A DNA stretch of 64,000 bases from Chryseobacterium contaminans (GTDB lineage: Bacteria > Bacteroidota > Bacteroidia > Flavobacteriales > Weeksellaceae): the NCBI RefSeq assembly GCF_001684955.1, contig NZ_MAYF01000301.1:1-64000 (forward strand), read 5' to 3'. How positions within the stretch are numbered: the stretch's first letter is position 1; every line of letters begins with the position of its first letter. A program made the position numbers and the translations under genes. A model generated the notes under the pieces. That model was not told the origin of the DNA, ran no database searches, and was given only the letters and a program-made list of their open reading frames with translations. Of the stretch, positions 1 through 10,000 are shown piece after piece.

Positions 1-471
1 TCCAAATATTTTCCCTAAAAAAGTATATTCATTAATTTCTTCGCCCTGTTTCAGGGAAATGATATTGCTGATTTGTGTATAATTAATGCTTTTCTGATGG
101 AAGTTCAAGGCTGAGAACAGTGAAAAAGCAAAGTCGTTAGACCCTCCGATAATTACCGGAAGCGCTCTCTTATAATGACAGGCTGACAACACTTCCTGTA
201 GAATATAATGGGTATCCTGAACGGATTTTCCTGAAACCAGATCGCCAAGATCCACAATAGGAATTTCAAAATCCAACTGTGACAGTTTATAAAACTCTTT
301 TCTGACTGCTGTGAAATCCTGTACTTCCGCATCACCGCCTGCTCCTCTATAATCTGATACAAACAAAAGAACAATACTGTCTTCTTTTATATCTTTTTTG
401 ATCCTATTTCCAATCTGCCAGCTTTCTGTTTTAAAATTTCTTGGTGAAATGATAAAGTCTTCAAAATCCAT
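1..471 (-). CDS. Arginase/formimidoylglutamase-family protein (partial, N-terminal 157 codons)
   Basis: An open frame starts at an ATG at 471 on the minus strand and stays open to the window edge, so the C-terminal half lies outside. The visible part begins MDFEDFIISPRNFKTES and contains the Rossmann-like arginase-fold opening: a VLLFVSDYRGAGGDAE stretch, then LPVIIGGSNDFAFSLF, which matches the GGxHS/N-type first metal-loop region of the ureohydrolase superfamily (arginase, agmatinase, formimidoylglutamase). A formimidoylglutamase-like gene next to topA is, as I recall, common in Flavobacteriia. The catalytic metal-binding aspartates of the later motifs are not in the window, so activity and substrate cannot be judged. 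Family fairly sure; substrate uncertain. Confidence 0.72.
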   Translation of the reverse strand, partial: MDFEDFIISPRNFKTESWQIGNRIKKDIKEDSIVLLFVSDYRGAGGDAEVQDFTAVRKEFYKLSQLDFEIPIVDLGDLVSGKSVQDTHYILQEVLSACHYKRALPVIIGGSNDFAFSLFSALNFHQKSINYTQISNIISLKQGEEINEYTFLGKIFG

Positions 472-573
472 ATTTAACCTGAAAATATAATAGTTTAACA
501 ATTGCTTGATCTAACAAACATACAAAAAAACGCTACAACTGGGAACCTTCCGAAGACTTTTGTTCATAAAAAA

Positions 574-600
574 AGCCGTTAACACTATTTGTTAACGGCT
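574..600 (-). terminator. Rho-independent terminator of topA
   Basis: A perfect 10-bp inverted repeat (AGCCGTTAAC / GTTAACGGCT) with a 7-nt loop lies 20 bp beyond the topA stop. On the minus strand it is followed by a run of seven T, the usual form of an intrinsic terminator. Confidence 0.85.
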
Positions 601-619
601 TTGTATTATATAATTAATA

Positions 620-3181
620 TTACTTTTTCTTAGCTGCCGGTTTTTTAGCAGCTGTAGTTTTCTTGGTAGCTGCTGTCTTTTTCGCCGCAGGTTTTTTCTT
701 TTCTGCAAAGGCATTTTTATCCTGATCTGTGATCCATTTTTTTACTTCATCTAAAGATACTTCTTTCAGTTCTTCTGCATCGTATTTGGTATCATCACTT
801 TTCTTTGGAATTTTGAACATGGCTTTTCCAAACTTGATAAAAGGTCCCCATCTTCCGTTTTCAAGGGAAATTTTTTCTTTTTCCCATTGCTGGATATATC
901 TGTTGGCTTCTTTTTCAAGTTTAGCGTCAATCAGTTCGTTGATATCGCTTTGAGAAAGGTTATCGAAGTTATATTTCTTCGGAACATTCACGAAAATATC
1001 TTTGTATTTGATAAATGGTCCGAATCTTCCTGATCCTTTGGTAACAGGTTCTCCTTTGTAGGTTGCGATAGGAGCATCTGCTTTTTTCTTTTCGTTGATG
1101 ATCTCTTCTGCACGGTTTTGGTCTACAGAAAGCGGATCTTCCCCTTTCGGAATACTGATGAAAGTTTCTCCCCATTTTACATAAGGCCCGAATCTTCCTA
1201 CTCCAACGGAAACGGCATGACCTTCAAAATCATTCAGTTCAAAAGGTAATTTGAAAAGCTCCAATGCTTCCTCAAAGGTAATGGTTGCAATATTCTGGCC
1301 CGCCATTAATGAAGCGAAGATTGGTTTTTCTTCATCATCTGTTTCTCCGATCTGGATCATTGCTCCAAATCTTCCAATTCTTGCATGAACATTTTTACCG
1401 GTTTTAGGATCAACTCCTAAAAGTCTGTCTCCAGTTGCACGGTCTGCATTTTCTTCTACATCTTCAATTCTTGGGTGAAATTTAGAGTAAAAGTTTGTCA
1501 TCATTTCTTTCCATTTCTGATCTCCGCTGGCAATTTCGTCGAAGCTTTCCTCTACTCTTGCTGTGAAACCATAATCAAGGATTTCTCTGAAGTTATCTGT
1601 TAAAAAGTCATTAACAACTTCACCTATATCTGTAGGAACAAATTTATTTTTATCACCACCGAACTTTTCATCCAAAACTACCTTTTTGATATTGTCCTTT
1701 ACTAAAGACATTTTGATCACTTCACGGGTTTGCGGTTCAATTTCTCTTTTATCCACATATTCCCTGTTCTGAATGGTTTGAATAGTGGGTGCATAAGTAG
1801 AAGGTCTCCCAATCCCTAATTCTTCAAGTTTCCTAACCAATCCGGCTTCGGTATATCTTGCACTTGGTCTTGTGAATTTTTCTGTTGCCGTAATGGATTT
1901 ATAATTTAAGATTTCTCCAACTTTTACTTTTGGCAATAGTTTTTCATTGTTTTCCTCATCATCGTCCTCGGTTTTTACAATCCCGTAAGCTTTAAGGAAA
2001 CCATCAAAGATGATAACTTCTCCCTGAGCTTCAAAATGATGTGGTAAAGAAGCATTTCCGATCTCAATGACTGTTTTTTCAATTTTAGCATTCGCCATCT
2101 GGGAAGCTAATGTTCTTCTGTAGATCAGCTGATACAGTTTATTCAACTGTGCATCCCCAATGCTCTTTACTCCAAAATCCGTAGGGCGGATGGCTTCGTG
2201 AGCTTCCTGTGCAGAAGCTGATTTCGTAGTATAATTTCTTGGAGAAGAATATTCTGCTCCATATTCTGAGATAATTTGTTTTTTGGCTCCTTCAATAGCT
2301 TCCTGAGAAAGGTTTACAGAGTCTGTTCTCATATAAGTAATGAATCCTTCTTCATATAGTCTCTGCGCCAGACGCATGGTATTGGTCACATTATAGCCTA
2401 ATCTTGATGAAGCTTCCTGCTGTAAGGTAGAAGTGGTAAAAGGTGCAGATGCAGAACGTGCTCCAGGCTTGGTTTCTACATTCAGAACTTTAAATTCTGT
2501 GGTTTTTGCCTGTTCAAGGAATTTTTCTGCTTCCACTTCTTTTTCGAAGTCTTTTTTAAGCTTAGCAGCAATTTCCTGTTCTGTATTGTTTAAGAAAATT
2601 CCGTCCAGTTTAAAACTTGCTTTTGGAATAAATTCACGGATTTCCTTTTCTCTTTCTACAATTAATCTCACGGCTACCGACTGCACTCTTCCTGCAGACA
2701 GCCCTGGTTTTACTTTTTTCCATAAAACCGGAGACATTTCAAAACCTACAATCCTATCCAGCACTCTTCTTGCCTGCTGAGCATTCACTAAGTTCTGATC
2801 GATATCCCTTGGATTTTCAATTGCTTTTAGAATGGCATTTTTAGTAATCTCGTGGAAAACAATTCTTTTCCTGTTTTCAGGCTTCAGCTTCAATTCATCT
2901 GCTAAGTGCCATGCAATAGCTTCTCCCTCGCGGTCTTCATCGGAAGCCAGCCAAACCATGTCTGCTTTCTTTACGGCGGCCTTTAATTCTGTCACCAATT
3001 TCTTCTTGTCTGCTGAAACTTCGTAATCAGGACTAAAGGTGGCAAGATCTATTCCCATTCCTTTTTTAGGCAGATCCCGGATATGTCCGAAACTGGATTT
3101 CACTTCAAAATCCTTACCTAAATATTTCTGAATAGTTTTTGCCTTCGCCGGGGACTCTACGATTACTAAATTTTTCGACAT
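620..3181 (-). CDS. topA: DNA topoisomerase I (type IA)
   Basis: This is the type IA topoisomerase that relaxes negatively supercoiled DNA by single-strand passage. The ATG at 3181 (MSKNLVIVESPAKAKT) is chosen over an upstream TTG in frame because the family starts exactly there. The Toprim domain is at residues 1-115 with the SDEDREGE acidic motif at 80-87. The active-site tyrosine is Y283 in GFITYMRTDS. From about 560 onward the zinc-finger C-terminus of E. coli TopA is replaced by several copies of a repeat with the core GRFGPFIKY or GRFGPYVKWG (topoisomerase C-terminal repeats). The last 25 residues are a Lys/Ala/Thr-rich tail resembling histone H1, probably a non-specific DNA-binding extension. 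It is a single gene with its own terminator. Length 853 aa is normal for Bacteroidota. Confidence 0.96.
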   Translation of the reverse strand: MSKNLVIVESPAKAKTIQKYLGKDFEVKSSFGHIRDLPKKGMGIDLATFSPDYEVSADKKKLVTELKAAVKKADMVWLASDEDREGEAIAWHLADELKLKPENRKRIVFHEITKNAILKAIENPRDIDQNLVNAQQARRVLDRIVGFEMSPVLWKKVKPGLSAGRVQSVAVRLIVEREKEIREFIPKASFKLDGIFLNNTEQEIAAKLKKDFEKEVEAEKFLEQAKTTEFKVLNVETKPGARSASAPFTTSTLQQEASSRLGYNVTNTMRLAQRLYEEGFITYMRTDSVNLSQEAIEGAKKQIISEYGAEYSSPRNYTTKSASAQEAHEAIRPTDFGVKSIGDAQLNKLYQLIYRRTLASQMANAKIEKTVIEIGNASLPHHFEAQGEVIIFDGFLKAYGIVKTEDDDEENNEKLLPKVKVGEILNYKSITATEKFTRPSARYTEAGLVRKLEELGIGRPSTYAPTIQTIQNREYVDKREIEPQTREVIKMSLVKDNIKKVVLDEKFGGDKNKFVPTDIGEVVNDFLTDNFREILDYGFTARVEESFDEIASGDQKWKEMMTNFYSKFHPRIEDVEENADRATGDRLLGVDPKTGKNVHARIGRFGAMIQIGETDDEEKPIFASLMAGQNIATITFEEALELFKLPFELNDFEGHAVSVGVGRFGPYVKWGETFISIPKGEDPLSVDQNRAEEIINEKKKADAPIATYKGEPVTKGSGRFGPFIKYKDIFVNVPKKYNFDNLSQSDINELIDAKLEKEANRYIQQWEKEKISLENGRWGPFIKFGKAMFKIPKKSDDTKYDAEELKEVSLDEVKKWITDQDKNAFAEKKKPAAKKTAATKKTTAAKKPAAKKK

Positions 3182-3235
3182 TCTAAAAAAAATTTTTTGC
3201 AAAAGTAAAGCTTTTTTATTATATACTTTTTGAAA

Positions 3236-4384
3236 TCACATTTTATTTAATAATTCCATGGGAGCAACAAATAGTCTGTAGAGTATTCCTTCGAAGGTAA
3301 AACCACTGCCGGACATTTCTACTCTGTATAGTAGGGACAGCAGTATGATAGCTATTGTAATGTAGAATTTTCGGTTGATAGTGATGGGCTCATAAACATA
3401 TATTGAATCTCCTTTTTTCAGCATCATGGCAAAAAGTACAATTATTAATATCATATGAATATACATCCACCTTCCCCAATCTATAGCGAGATAAAACAAT
3501 GGAAATGAAAAGATAAAGGCCCCGATTAATAATATATATAAAATCTTTCGCCCATTTAGATATTTTAAATAATAGCCGATATGAAATATACTTATTCCTA
3601 AACTGATAAAGTACAGCAGATATTCGTTAAGGTGTTCTTTAATGTATTGTCTTTCATCAATATTCCAATAGAAAATTCCATAAGTAGGATGTACCCCTCT
3701 TTTGCTCAAAATTTCCAAAGACATTCCTTCGTTCACATTTTTTCCAAATACTACAATAGCTGCTGCGGGAATAATTACTGCCAGAAAGTATTTGATGTAT
3801 CTTCTGACCTCCAGCTTTCCGTTTTTCACATAGAGTGCAATGGCAAAATAAGGAACATAGAACAGAGTAACCTCGTGCAAAAGTGTACTTATGAAAAGAA
3901 ATAAACAGAAGATATATTCTTTATATTTTGAAAGCTTATCATGATCTAAAAGATATACAAAACAGGTAAATAAAAGAAAAACAATAAATTCTTTTTTTCC
4001 TACATAAGTCACAGTGTTCAAAAGCCCTACAAAACCAATGGAAGACAGCAAAAGGGAGAGATAAAGCAGATCTGTAACTTTATACCTGATAAGCTTTGTA
4101 TAACACCAAAAGAACAGGGAAATAATGATAAACTGAAAAAAGTAAACAATATAGTTAAGACTAAATCCTGTTATATCCTGAAGAATAAAAAAGAAGCTCC
4201 CGGATAGCCCTCTTCTTTTGAAACCTCCGTCTTCATAATTAATAAGCCAGTCTGCAAGAATATATCCGTCATCCTTAAGATTAAATGCAAGGGTAAATGC
4301 AAGGGTATAAATTGCTGTAACGGCGATAAGAAAATAAATAAATATCTTACTATTAAAATGTTGTACAAGCTTTTCTATCCGCAT
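3236..4384 (-). CDS. Polytopic membrane protein with the DWLINYxDGGFKRRGL signature (paralogue 1)
   Basis: 382 aa with about ten hydrophobic segments and no soluble domain. Just after the first membrane helix is the motif ADWLINYEDGGFKRRGLSG. It is shared almost letter for letter with the proteins encoded at 5671-6852 and 16617-17774. Other shared blocks are a charged G-K-K-E loop, a HEV (HES in the others) motif in a mid-protein helix, LFYLAIDWGRW, and a YRV near the C-terminus. Conserved acidic and His residues at membrane borders suggest an enzyme on a lipid-linked or sugar substrate, such as a Wzy/EpsG-like polymerase or GT-C-like transferase. That is inference and I do not recognise a named family. 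It lies in a minus-strand series with an EpsG-like gene. Confidence 0.7.
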   Translation of the reverse strand: MRIEKLVQHFNSKIFIYFLIAVTAIYTLAFTLAFNLKDDGYILADWLINYEDGGFKRRGLSGSFFFILQDITGFSLNYIVYFFQFIIISLFFWCYTKLIRYKVTDLLYLSLLLSSIGFVGLLNTVTYVGKKEFIVFLLFTCFVYLLDHDKLSKYKEYIFCLFLFISTLLHEVTLFYVPYFAIALYVKNGKLEVRRYIKYFLAVIIPAAAIVVFGKNVNEGMSLEILSKRGVHPTYGIFYWNIDERQYIKEHLNEYLLYFISLGISIFHIGYYLKYLNGRKILYILLIGAFIFSFPLFYLAIDWGRWMYIHMILIIVLFAMMLKKGDSIYVYEPITINRKFYITIAIILLSLLYRVEMSGSGFTFEGILYRLFVAPMELLNKM

Positions 4385-4465
4385 AGTGTATTTTTAAAAT
4401 CCTCAAGAAACGAAATGATAAAGTAACCTTACCCAATCAGTCTGCCATTAATATATAAAATCAGT

Positions 4466-5602
4466 TTAATTAGGTAATACAAAATTCTTATAGGTATCTA
4501 TAGAATAATTGGCCTTTTTAGCATTAAAAATTGAAAATATAATAAAGTTAAAAAATACGATAAAGAGAAGTCCTGAAAAAATAAAACGTCTTTCTATTTT
4601 AGAAACCACTGACATTGAATTTGCTATAAGTAACATTACAAACCCCATGAAAACCCCTACCAGTCTGGAACTTAGAATTGGATTTTCCCTTAGAATGAAA
4701 AATGCACATATTCCTATTATGGTAACGTTTCTGTAATACTCATAATAAGGGCTTTTCTCTTCTAATTTATCATTAAAATATAAAATAAAACATGTATAAA
4801 GAACCATTAACATCTCAGGAATACCAAAACCTCCGTTAATTCTCGCATACTGTTCATCCATGTATCCATTAACTCCATCTGAAATTGAAGTACCTCCTGC
4901 TACAGCATTCAGAAAAACCCCAAGCTGTTCATATATTTTAAAGGGAGATAATATCATTGAGCCCAGCACCAAAGCAAAGATTAAGAATCTATTCAAGGGG
5001 ATTCTCACCAACCAATATAATGGTAAGGTTGCCCACGCAGAAGTATGAAATCCTGCAGCCAGAAACACACAGAGAAAGTACTTTAACAGATTTCTTTCTT
5101 TAATAAAAATGAAAGAGTAGAACATAATTCCCCCGGCTATTGCCTGCCTCATCTGTCCCCCAGTAGAAATTAACATTCCGGGAATAAAGCCTATTAAAAT
5201 CAAAAGAGTAGGATAATCCGAATTTTTAATGAGGAATGTATAGAATAATGTCAGTGAGATAGTGGCTACTAATAAAGTAACTACATAAAAAGGAAGTCCC
5301 AGATCAAATACCACCCTGTTCATCAGGACATATATCCATTCTATTCCCAGCTTTGGAGTATTGCTGAATGGAACATTACTCAAAAATATTTTCGAATAAT
5401 CATTAAGATAAGAGTAGTCAAAAATCCCTCTGTAAGAACCATAATCCGGTCCTACCTCATTTCGAAATCCAATCAGAATAATTTGAAAAAAACAAATTGT
5501 ATATAAGATTCCGGGGTGTATATACCCGCCGGAATATTCTTGAAAAGAAAGAAATAATAAAATAATGAAAATTACTAAAAAGTAAAGAGGTAATATATCC
5601 AT
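4466..5602 (-). CDS. EpsG/Wzy-like polysaccharide polymerase family membrane protein
   Basis: 378 aa with around ten transmembrane helices. The early segment GFRNEVGPDYGSYRGIFDY matches the GxRxxxGxDYxxY block typical of EpsG-family proteins (exopolysaccharide polymerization or export). A mid-protein FHTSAWATLPLYW resembles the His-x-Ser/Ala membrane motif of the same group. LRENPILSSRLVG near the C-terminus fits the late arginine loop. Such proteins are thought to polymerise lipid-linked oligosaccharide repeat units at the periplasmic face. It sits 68 bp from paralogue 2 and 82 bp from paralogue 1 on the same strand, probably co-transcribed. Unusually, no glycosyltransferase, flippase or chain-length regulator accompanies it here. 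Confidence 0.7.
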   Translation of the reverse strand: MDILPLYFLVIFIILLFLSFQEYSGGYIHPGILYTICFFQIILIGFRNEVGPDYGSYRGIFDYSYLNDYSKIFLSNVPFSNTPKLGIEWIYVLMNRVVFDLGLPFYVVTLLVATISLTLFYTFLIKNSDYPTLLILIGFIPGMLISTGGQMRQAIAGGIMFYSFIFIKERNLLKYFLCVFLAAGFHTSAWATLPLYWLVRIPLNRFLIFALVLGSMILSPFKIYEQLGVFLNAVAGGTSISDGVNGYMDEQYARINGGFGIPEMLMVLYTCFILYFNDKLEEKSPYYEYYRNVTIIGICAFFILRENPILSSRLVGVFMGFVMLLIANSMSVVSKIERRFIFSGLLFIVFFNFIIFSIFNAKKANYSIDTYKNFVLPN

Positions 5603-5670
5603 ACTGCTAATGTATCAAAAAATCAAATATTAATAAAATCTCATAATTGAAGCTTATCCTTTGAATTATT

Positions 5671-6852
5671 CTACGAATATCCGCACCAAATCATCAATCT
5701 TCTTAACGGCGCTGCTATTTCAATTCCAATAAGGTATGAAGGCACTCTATAAAGAAAATTGGATAAAAAAACCAACACTATAAAGCTCATACTTTTTTTT
5801 GAAAAAATAGTTTTATCATCAAAAACGGATGTCTTTGCATCTGCAACCGGCAAAAGAGAAATAATCAAAATACCCCAGAAGATAAACAAATTGTAGAACC
5901 ATCTTCCAAAATCAATAGCAATCAAAAACAAAGGGACTGCACACAATAAACAGGCAAAAAAGAAAAATACCAGTCTTTGTATATTTTCTTTTTTAAATTC
6001 TCTTATCAATAAATAGAAAATCACATACATAAACTGCAATGTGAAGGTTATGATATAAAGTGAATAACCATAAAGATGTTCATAATAGTAATCTAATTTT
6101 AACAACTTATTTTCTTTCCATGCAAAGATATTATCGCTTTGAAAATTAATTCCACAAGCTTTAATGACATTTATTGTATATTCTGAACCAACACTTTTCA
6201 TTCCCAAAAAGAAGATAATCAAAGCGGGAATACAGAATGATAATGAAATCAGGATAATCTTAGAAACCTCAATCTTTTTTGTATGAAAGTAATACAGACT
6301 AACAAAACAGGGAAAAAAGAAAACAAAGCTTTCATGTATAAAAACCGAAACAAAAGATAGTATATAAAAAGAATACCAACGCCACTTGCCCATGTTCCCC
6401 TTTGTAAGGTGATAGGTAAAAAAAGACATCATAAACCATAAAACCCCATCCTTTCTTGCCCCCATGCCAGAATCTGAAACCAATCCCCATAAGCAGAAAG
6501 GTGTAAATAAAAATACAAAATCAAGAAAATTGTATTTTTTCAAACTGATTAGCCGGACCAGATAGTAGAAAAAAAGAAAATGGAAGATAAACTGAAAGAA
6601 AAATACGGTATACTGTACTTTAATCTGAAATTTCTCGTACATAAAAAAAACGATTGTTCCCAGCAATCCTCTTCTTTTAAAACCTCCATCCTGATAATTA
6701 ATAAGCCAGTCGCCAAAAGGATAACCATTGGCAATAGTATATGCGAAATAAATCTTAAAAATTAAAAAAAGAGTAATAAAGAATAAAAAAAATCGCAAAA
6801 AGTAGTTTGTAATAGAACCCATTTGTGTTTTGATACTATTTATTTGGAACAT
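5671..6852 (-). CDS. Polytopic membrane protein with the DWLINYxDGGFKRRGL signature (paralogue 2)
   Basis: About 393 aa counted from the ATG at 6852; a GTG 21 bp upstream and an ATG at 6822 are also possible, and no strong ribosome binding site decides. It has some ten transmembrane segments. Motifs shared with the proteins at 3236-4384 and 16617-17774: DWLINYQDGGFKRRGLLG after helix 1, GARKDGVLW in a cytoplasmic or periplasmic loop, FIHES, PLFLIAIDFGRW, and YRVPSY close to the end. It is closer to the 16617 protein than to the 3236 protein (identical LLG, RKDG, HES and YRVPSY). Function is unknown. The conserved His-Glu and Asp-x-Gly-Arg-Trp in the membrane make an enzymatic role in surface glycan assembly plausible. 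Confidence 0.7.
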   Translation of the reverse strand: MFQINSIKTQMGSITNYFLRFFLFFITLFLIFKIYFAYTIANGYPFGDWLINYQDGGFKRRGLLGTIVFFMYEKFQIKVQYTVFFFQFIFHFLFFYYLVRLISLKKYNFLDFVFLFTPFCLWGLVSDSGMGARKDGVLWFMMSFFTYHLTKGNMGKWRWYSFYILSFVSVFIHESFVFFFPCFVSLYYFHTKKIEVSKIILISLSFCIPALIIFFLGMKSVGSEYTINVIKACGINFQSDNIFAWKENKLLKLDYYYEHLYGYSLYIITFTLQFMYVIFYLLIREFKKENIQRLVFFFFACLLCAVPLFLIAIDFGRWFYNLFIFWGILIISLLPVADAKTSVFDDKTIFSKKSMSFIVLVFLSNFLYRVPSYLIGIEIAAPLRRLMIWCGYS

Positions 6853-7036
6853 CACAAAGGTAATTAATTTCACAAAAGGAAGTATTAATAGACCTTAAAG
6901 TTTTTATTGAATATTCGGAATAATTTATATGAATATAATATTAGTAACAACAAGTCTATCAAAGAGTTTTACAATCCAAATTATAGACAGCCAGATAAAA
7001 CCGGAACAAATATGAATATTTTTAATTCATAAAAAA

Positions 7037-7056
7037 CCGCCTCAGTTTTGAGGCGG
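7037..7056 (-). terminator. Terminator after the long FISUMP-type gene
   Basis: An 8-bp GC-rich stem (CCGCCTCA / TGAGGCGG) has a 4-nt loop and is followed on the minus strand by six T. It lies 25 bp beyond the stop at 7081. The terminator and the short sequence between it and the stop codon are duplicated almost exactly behind the paralogous gene near 12290. Confidence 0.85.
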
Positions 7057-7080
7057 CTCCAAATTTCACATGCATTCATG

Positions 7081-10000
7081 TTACTCTTTAATAATCTTCA
7101 CTATGGTTTCCGAGTTGTTAATTCGTATTAAATAAGCTCCGGATAGTAAAGAAGAAAGATCAGTCTGTTCATTTTCAAACTTACCCGATTTTACCATCTG
7201 GCCGGACATATTATAGATCTGATAATAATATTCTTTAACCTTCTCATTCCCTTTGATGTATAATATCTTTTTCACAGGGTTAGGGAATACCTCAAGTTTA
7301 TTCTGGGTTATTTTATCCTCAATTACTGGTTTGGCTAAAACATTAGTTGCTCTGGCCGCAGATAATGAAGTAACCTGTAGTTTAGGAATCGGCCCTAACT
7401 CATTTCCGTTTTCATCATATTTTACTTTAACACAACGGCAGTTTTGGGCAAAGTACGGATCAGCATTGCTGCTGAATGGAAATAAATAATTTCCGGCATA
7501 CTGTATCTCAGTTCTTAATGCTCTTCCTGTATAATTGGAACCTAAAGCGCCTAGCCAGAAACCTCCATAAACGTAATCGATAGCATTGAAATCCGGAGCG
7601 GCAGGGGTGGCTTCTATGGTATTTCTACCTCCTCTTACTCCCAGGTTAGCAAAACTTCCTATGGTATAAGCTGCATCCTCAAAAGCATATCCAATAGCTG
7701 CGGAACTGTAAGGATTTCTGTTGATTCTTGTTCCTCCATAATTATTAGGAATACTTACTCCTGCAGTAGGTTTATAAAAAGGAGTTGCTCCCACGTTTGT
7801 ATTGGAAACTCCTGTTACATCAGGAATCCTCCATCCTTCAGGACAAGGATCAAAAGGTGATTTTTTGCCTCCTCTACCCCATCTTTCCGGGGCTAGGTTA
7901 GGCTCATTTGCAAGCCAGTCTGCTCCATTGGTATGATTCGTATCGGCTGATTTCGTGGTCATAGTAGGAACCATGAAGATCATAGGATTTTTCACAGAAT
8001 AAGATAAAACTTTGCTGATTTTATCCGCAACTTTATCAGTAGTCAATACATTCGCCTGTACAGAATAATCAGGATACTTTTTAAGGTAAGAATCTGAATA
8101 ATACGTTGCGGCAGAAAGTGTGCTATAAGTAACAGTGCCATTTGACTGTACAGTCCCTAAATAAACAGGTGCTGAGTTTCTGTTGGCATTTACAAAAACA
8201 GGCAGTGGATCTTTTCTACCCCATTGGTAGTGTAATCCTCCGGTAGAAGTCGTTTTATTAGCTTCTGCAATAGCCTGATTAGCCCCGAGGTCTCTATCCA
8301 TTATTTCTGTTTTGATAACTTCACCAGGCTTGATGTAATTGATATAATTAACAGCAGCCTGGTTAGGTAATTCAGTAACATAGGTAACAGAGCTGATAGG
8401 CGTATTGGTTACCCAGATATGCCAGCTCCAGTAAATAGGGTTGGTGATACTTCCATTATGTAATGTAACAACAGCATTCCCTGATTGGTTTGGAGCTATT
8501 TTAACATTGATATTCGTATTGGAAATATCAGCTAATGAAGCAGGAGCAGCATTAGACAATGCAATATTACTGATTAAGCCTGTGGCAGTAGACCACAATA
8601 CATTAACCTTCAGATCATTGAAGTTTGATGGATTTAAAATATCAGGATTGTTAAGCAGTTTGCTTTGAGCAGAAAAAGCCTTACTGATTGGAATCTGGAT
8701 GGTAGATTCTACAGTGCTTTTCACAATCGTATACGAGTTTGGATTGTTTAAGCCTTCAGCATATTCCACTGCATTATTAAAGAATTCGGTAGGGAAATTA
8801 TAATTGTTTACTTCATACAGAGGGTCTTTAATACATCTGCATCCGTTAGCTCCGGAAGTTGCTCCAGTACCAATAGGATAATATTGATATCTTCCTGTAA
8901 TAGAAGGTAAAGAAGGATCAGGAACATCCGGTTGATCTCTGTCAGGAATCATACGGAAGCCTCTGGCTGATACTACAGGGGTGGCATCAAACCATTTTGG
9001 CATTGTTGCAGTCCATAAATACGTTTCGTGTTGATCCGTGTACTGCCCTTCATGGTAATTTCTCACCAGAACGCCTGTACCTGGGAATAGCCCCATATTA
9101 TTTCCTCCTACATTACTAAGGTCTACCCCCACATTGTTATAGATTTTGAACCCTTTCATAAAATCCGGAGTATTATTATCGTTAGGTTTAATGATATGAT
9201 ACTTATTGGCTTCAAAAGTATTGATGGATATATTATTCTTAATACCAAACGGACTGAAATCTACTCTTAAATCATCAATATAGCTTCCATTCCCTAAATT
9301 GGAAACCAATACAGAAGGGATTCTCCATCCGTTAGGACAAGGGTCAAAAGATGATTTATCTCTATACGGATTAGCGCTGTTATCACTATTATAATCTCCG
9401 CTTGTAATAAAGCCTTTTGAATTATCAGACCATAAGTTTAACTCACTTAATCTATTCGGAGGTAATGTAGCAGAATTACCAAACCAGTTTACCTGAAGAT
9501 TGGCATTGTTATTATAAAGAGCCTGACCAGAATTATCATCTTTGTTCACATAAATTAAGCTTAATGGATTTTTAACAGATAAACGGATATTATTAGGAAC
9601 TGTAGCATTGGATAAGGTTACTGTTTTAATTAAATTGTCGATCTTCTGGGAACCATTCGCCATATTCCTGGACTGTCTGTGTCTTATTCTTCCTACAGAT
9701 CCGGAAGCTTCGTAAAAGTCATTTCCTTTGTATGCCAATGGAGGAATCGGGTCTTTTCGTCCCCATTGGTAAAGCAGACCTCCATTTTTGTTAAATTCAG
9801 TTCCGGTGATGGTATTACTTAGAGCACCCAGGTTCCTGTCCATCCATCCCCAATCTGAATCAGGAATTAATTCTACTGTTCCATCACTTTTTTGTCTTTT
9901 TACGCCATCAAAACTCTTATAAGTGGAGCCGTTGGTAGGGTCATCAGTAACCCAAACATGCCATGACCAGAAGATTTCTCCGTTTACTTTGTAAGCAATG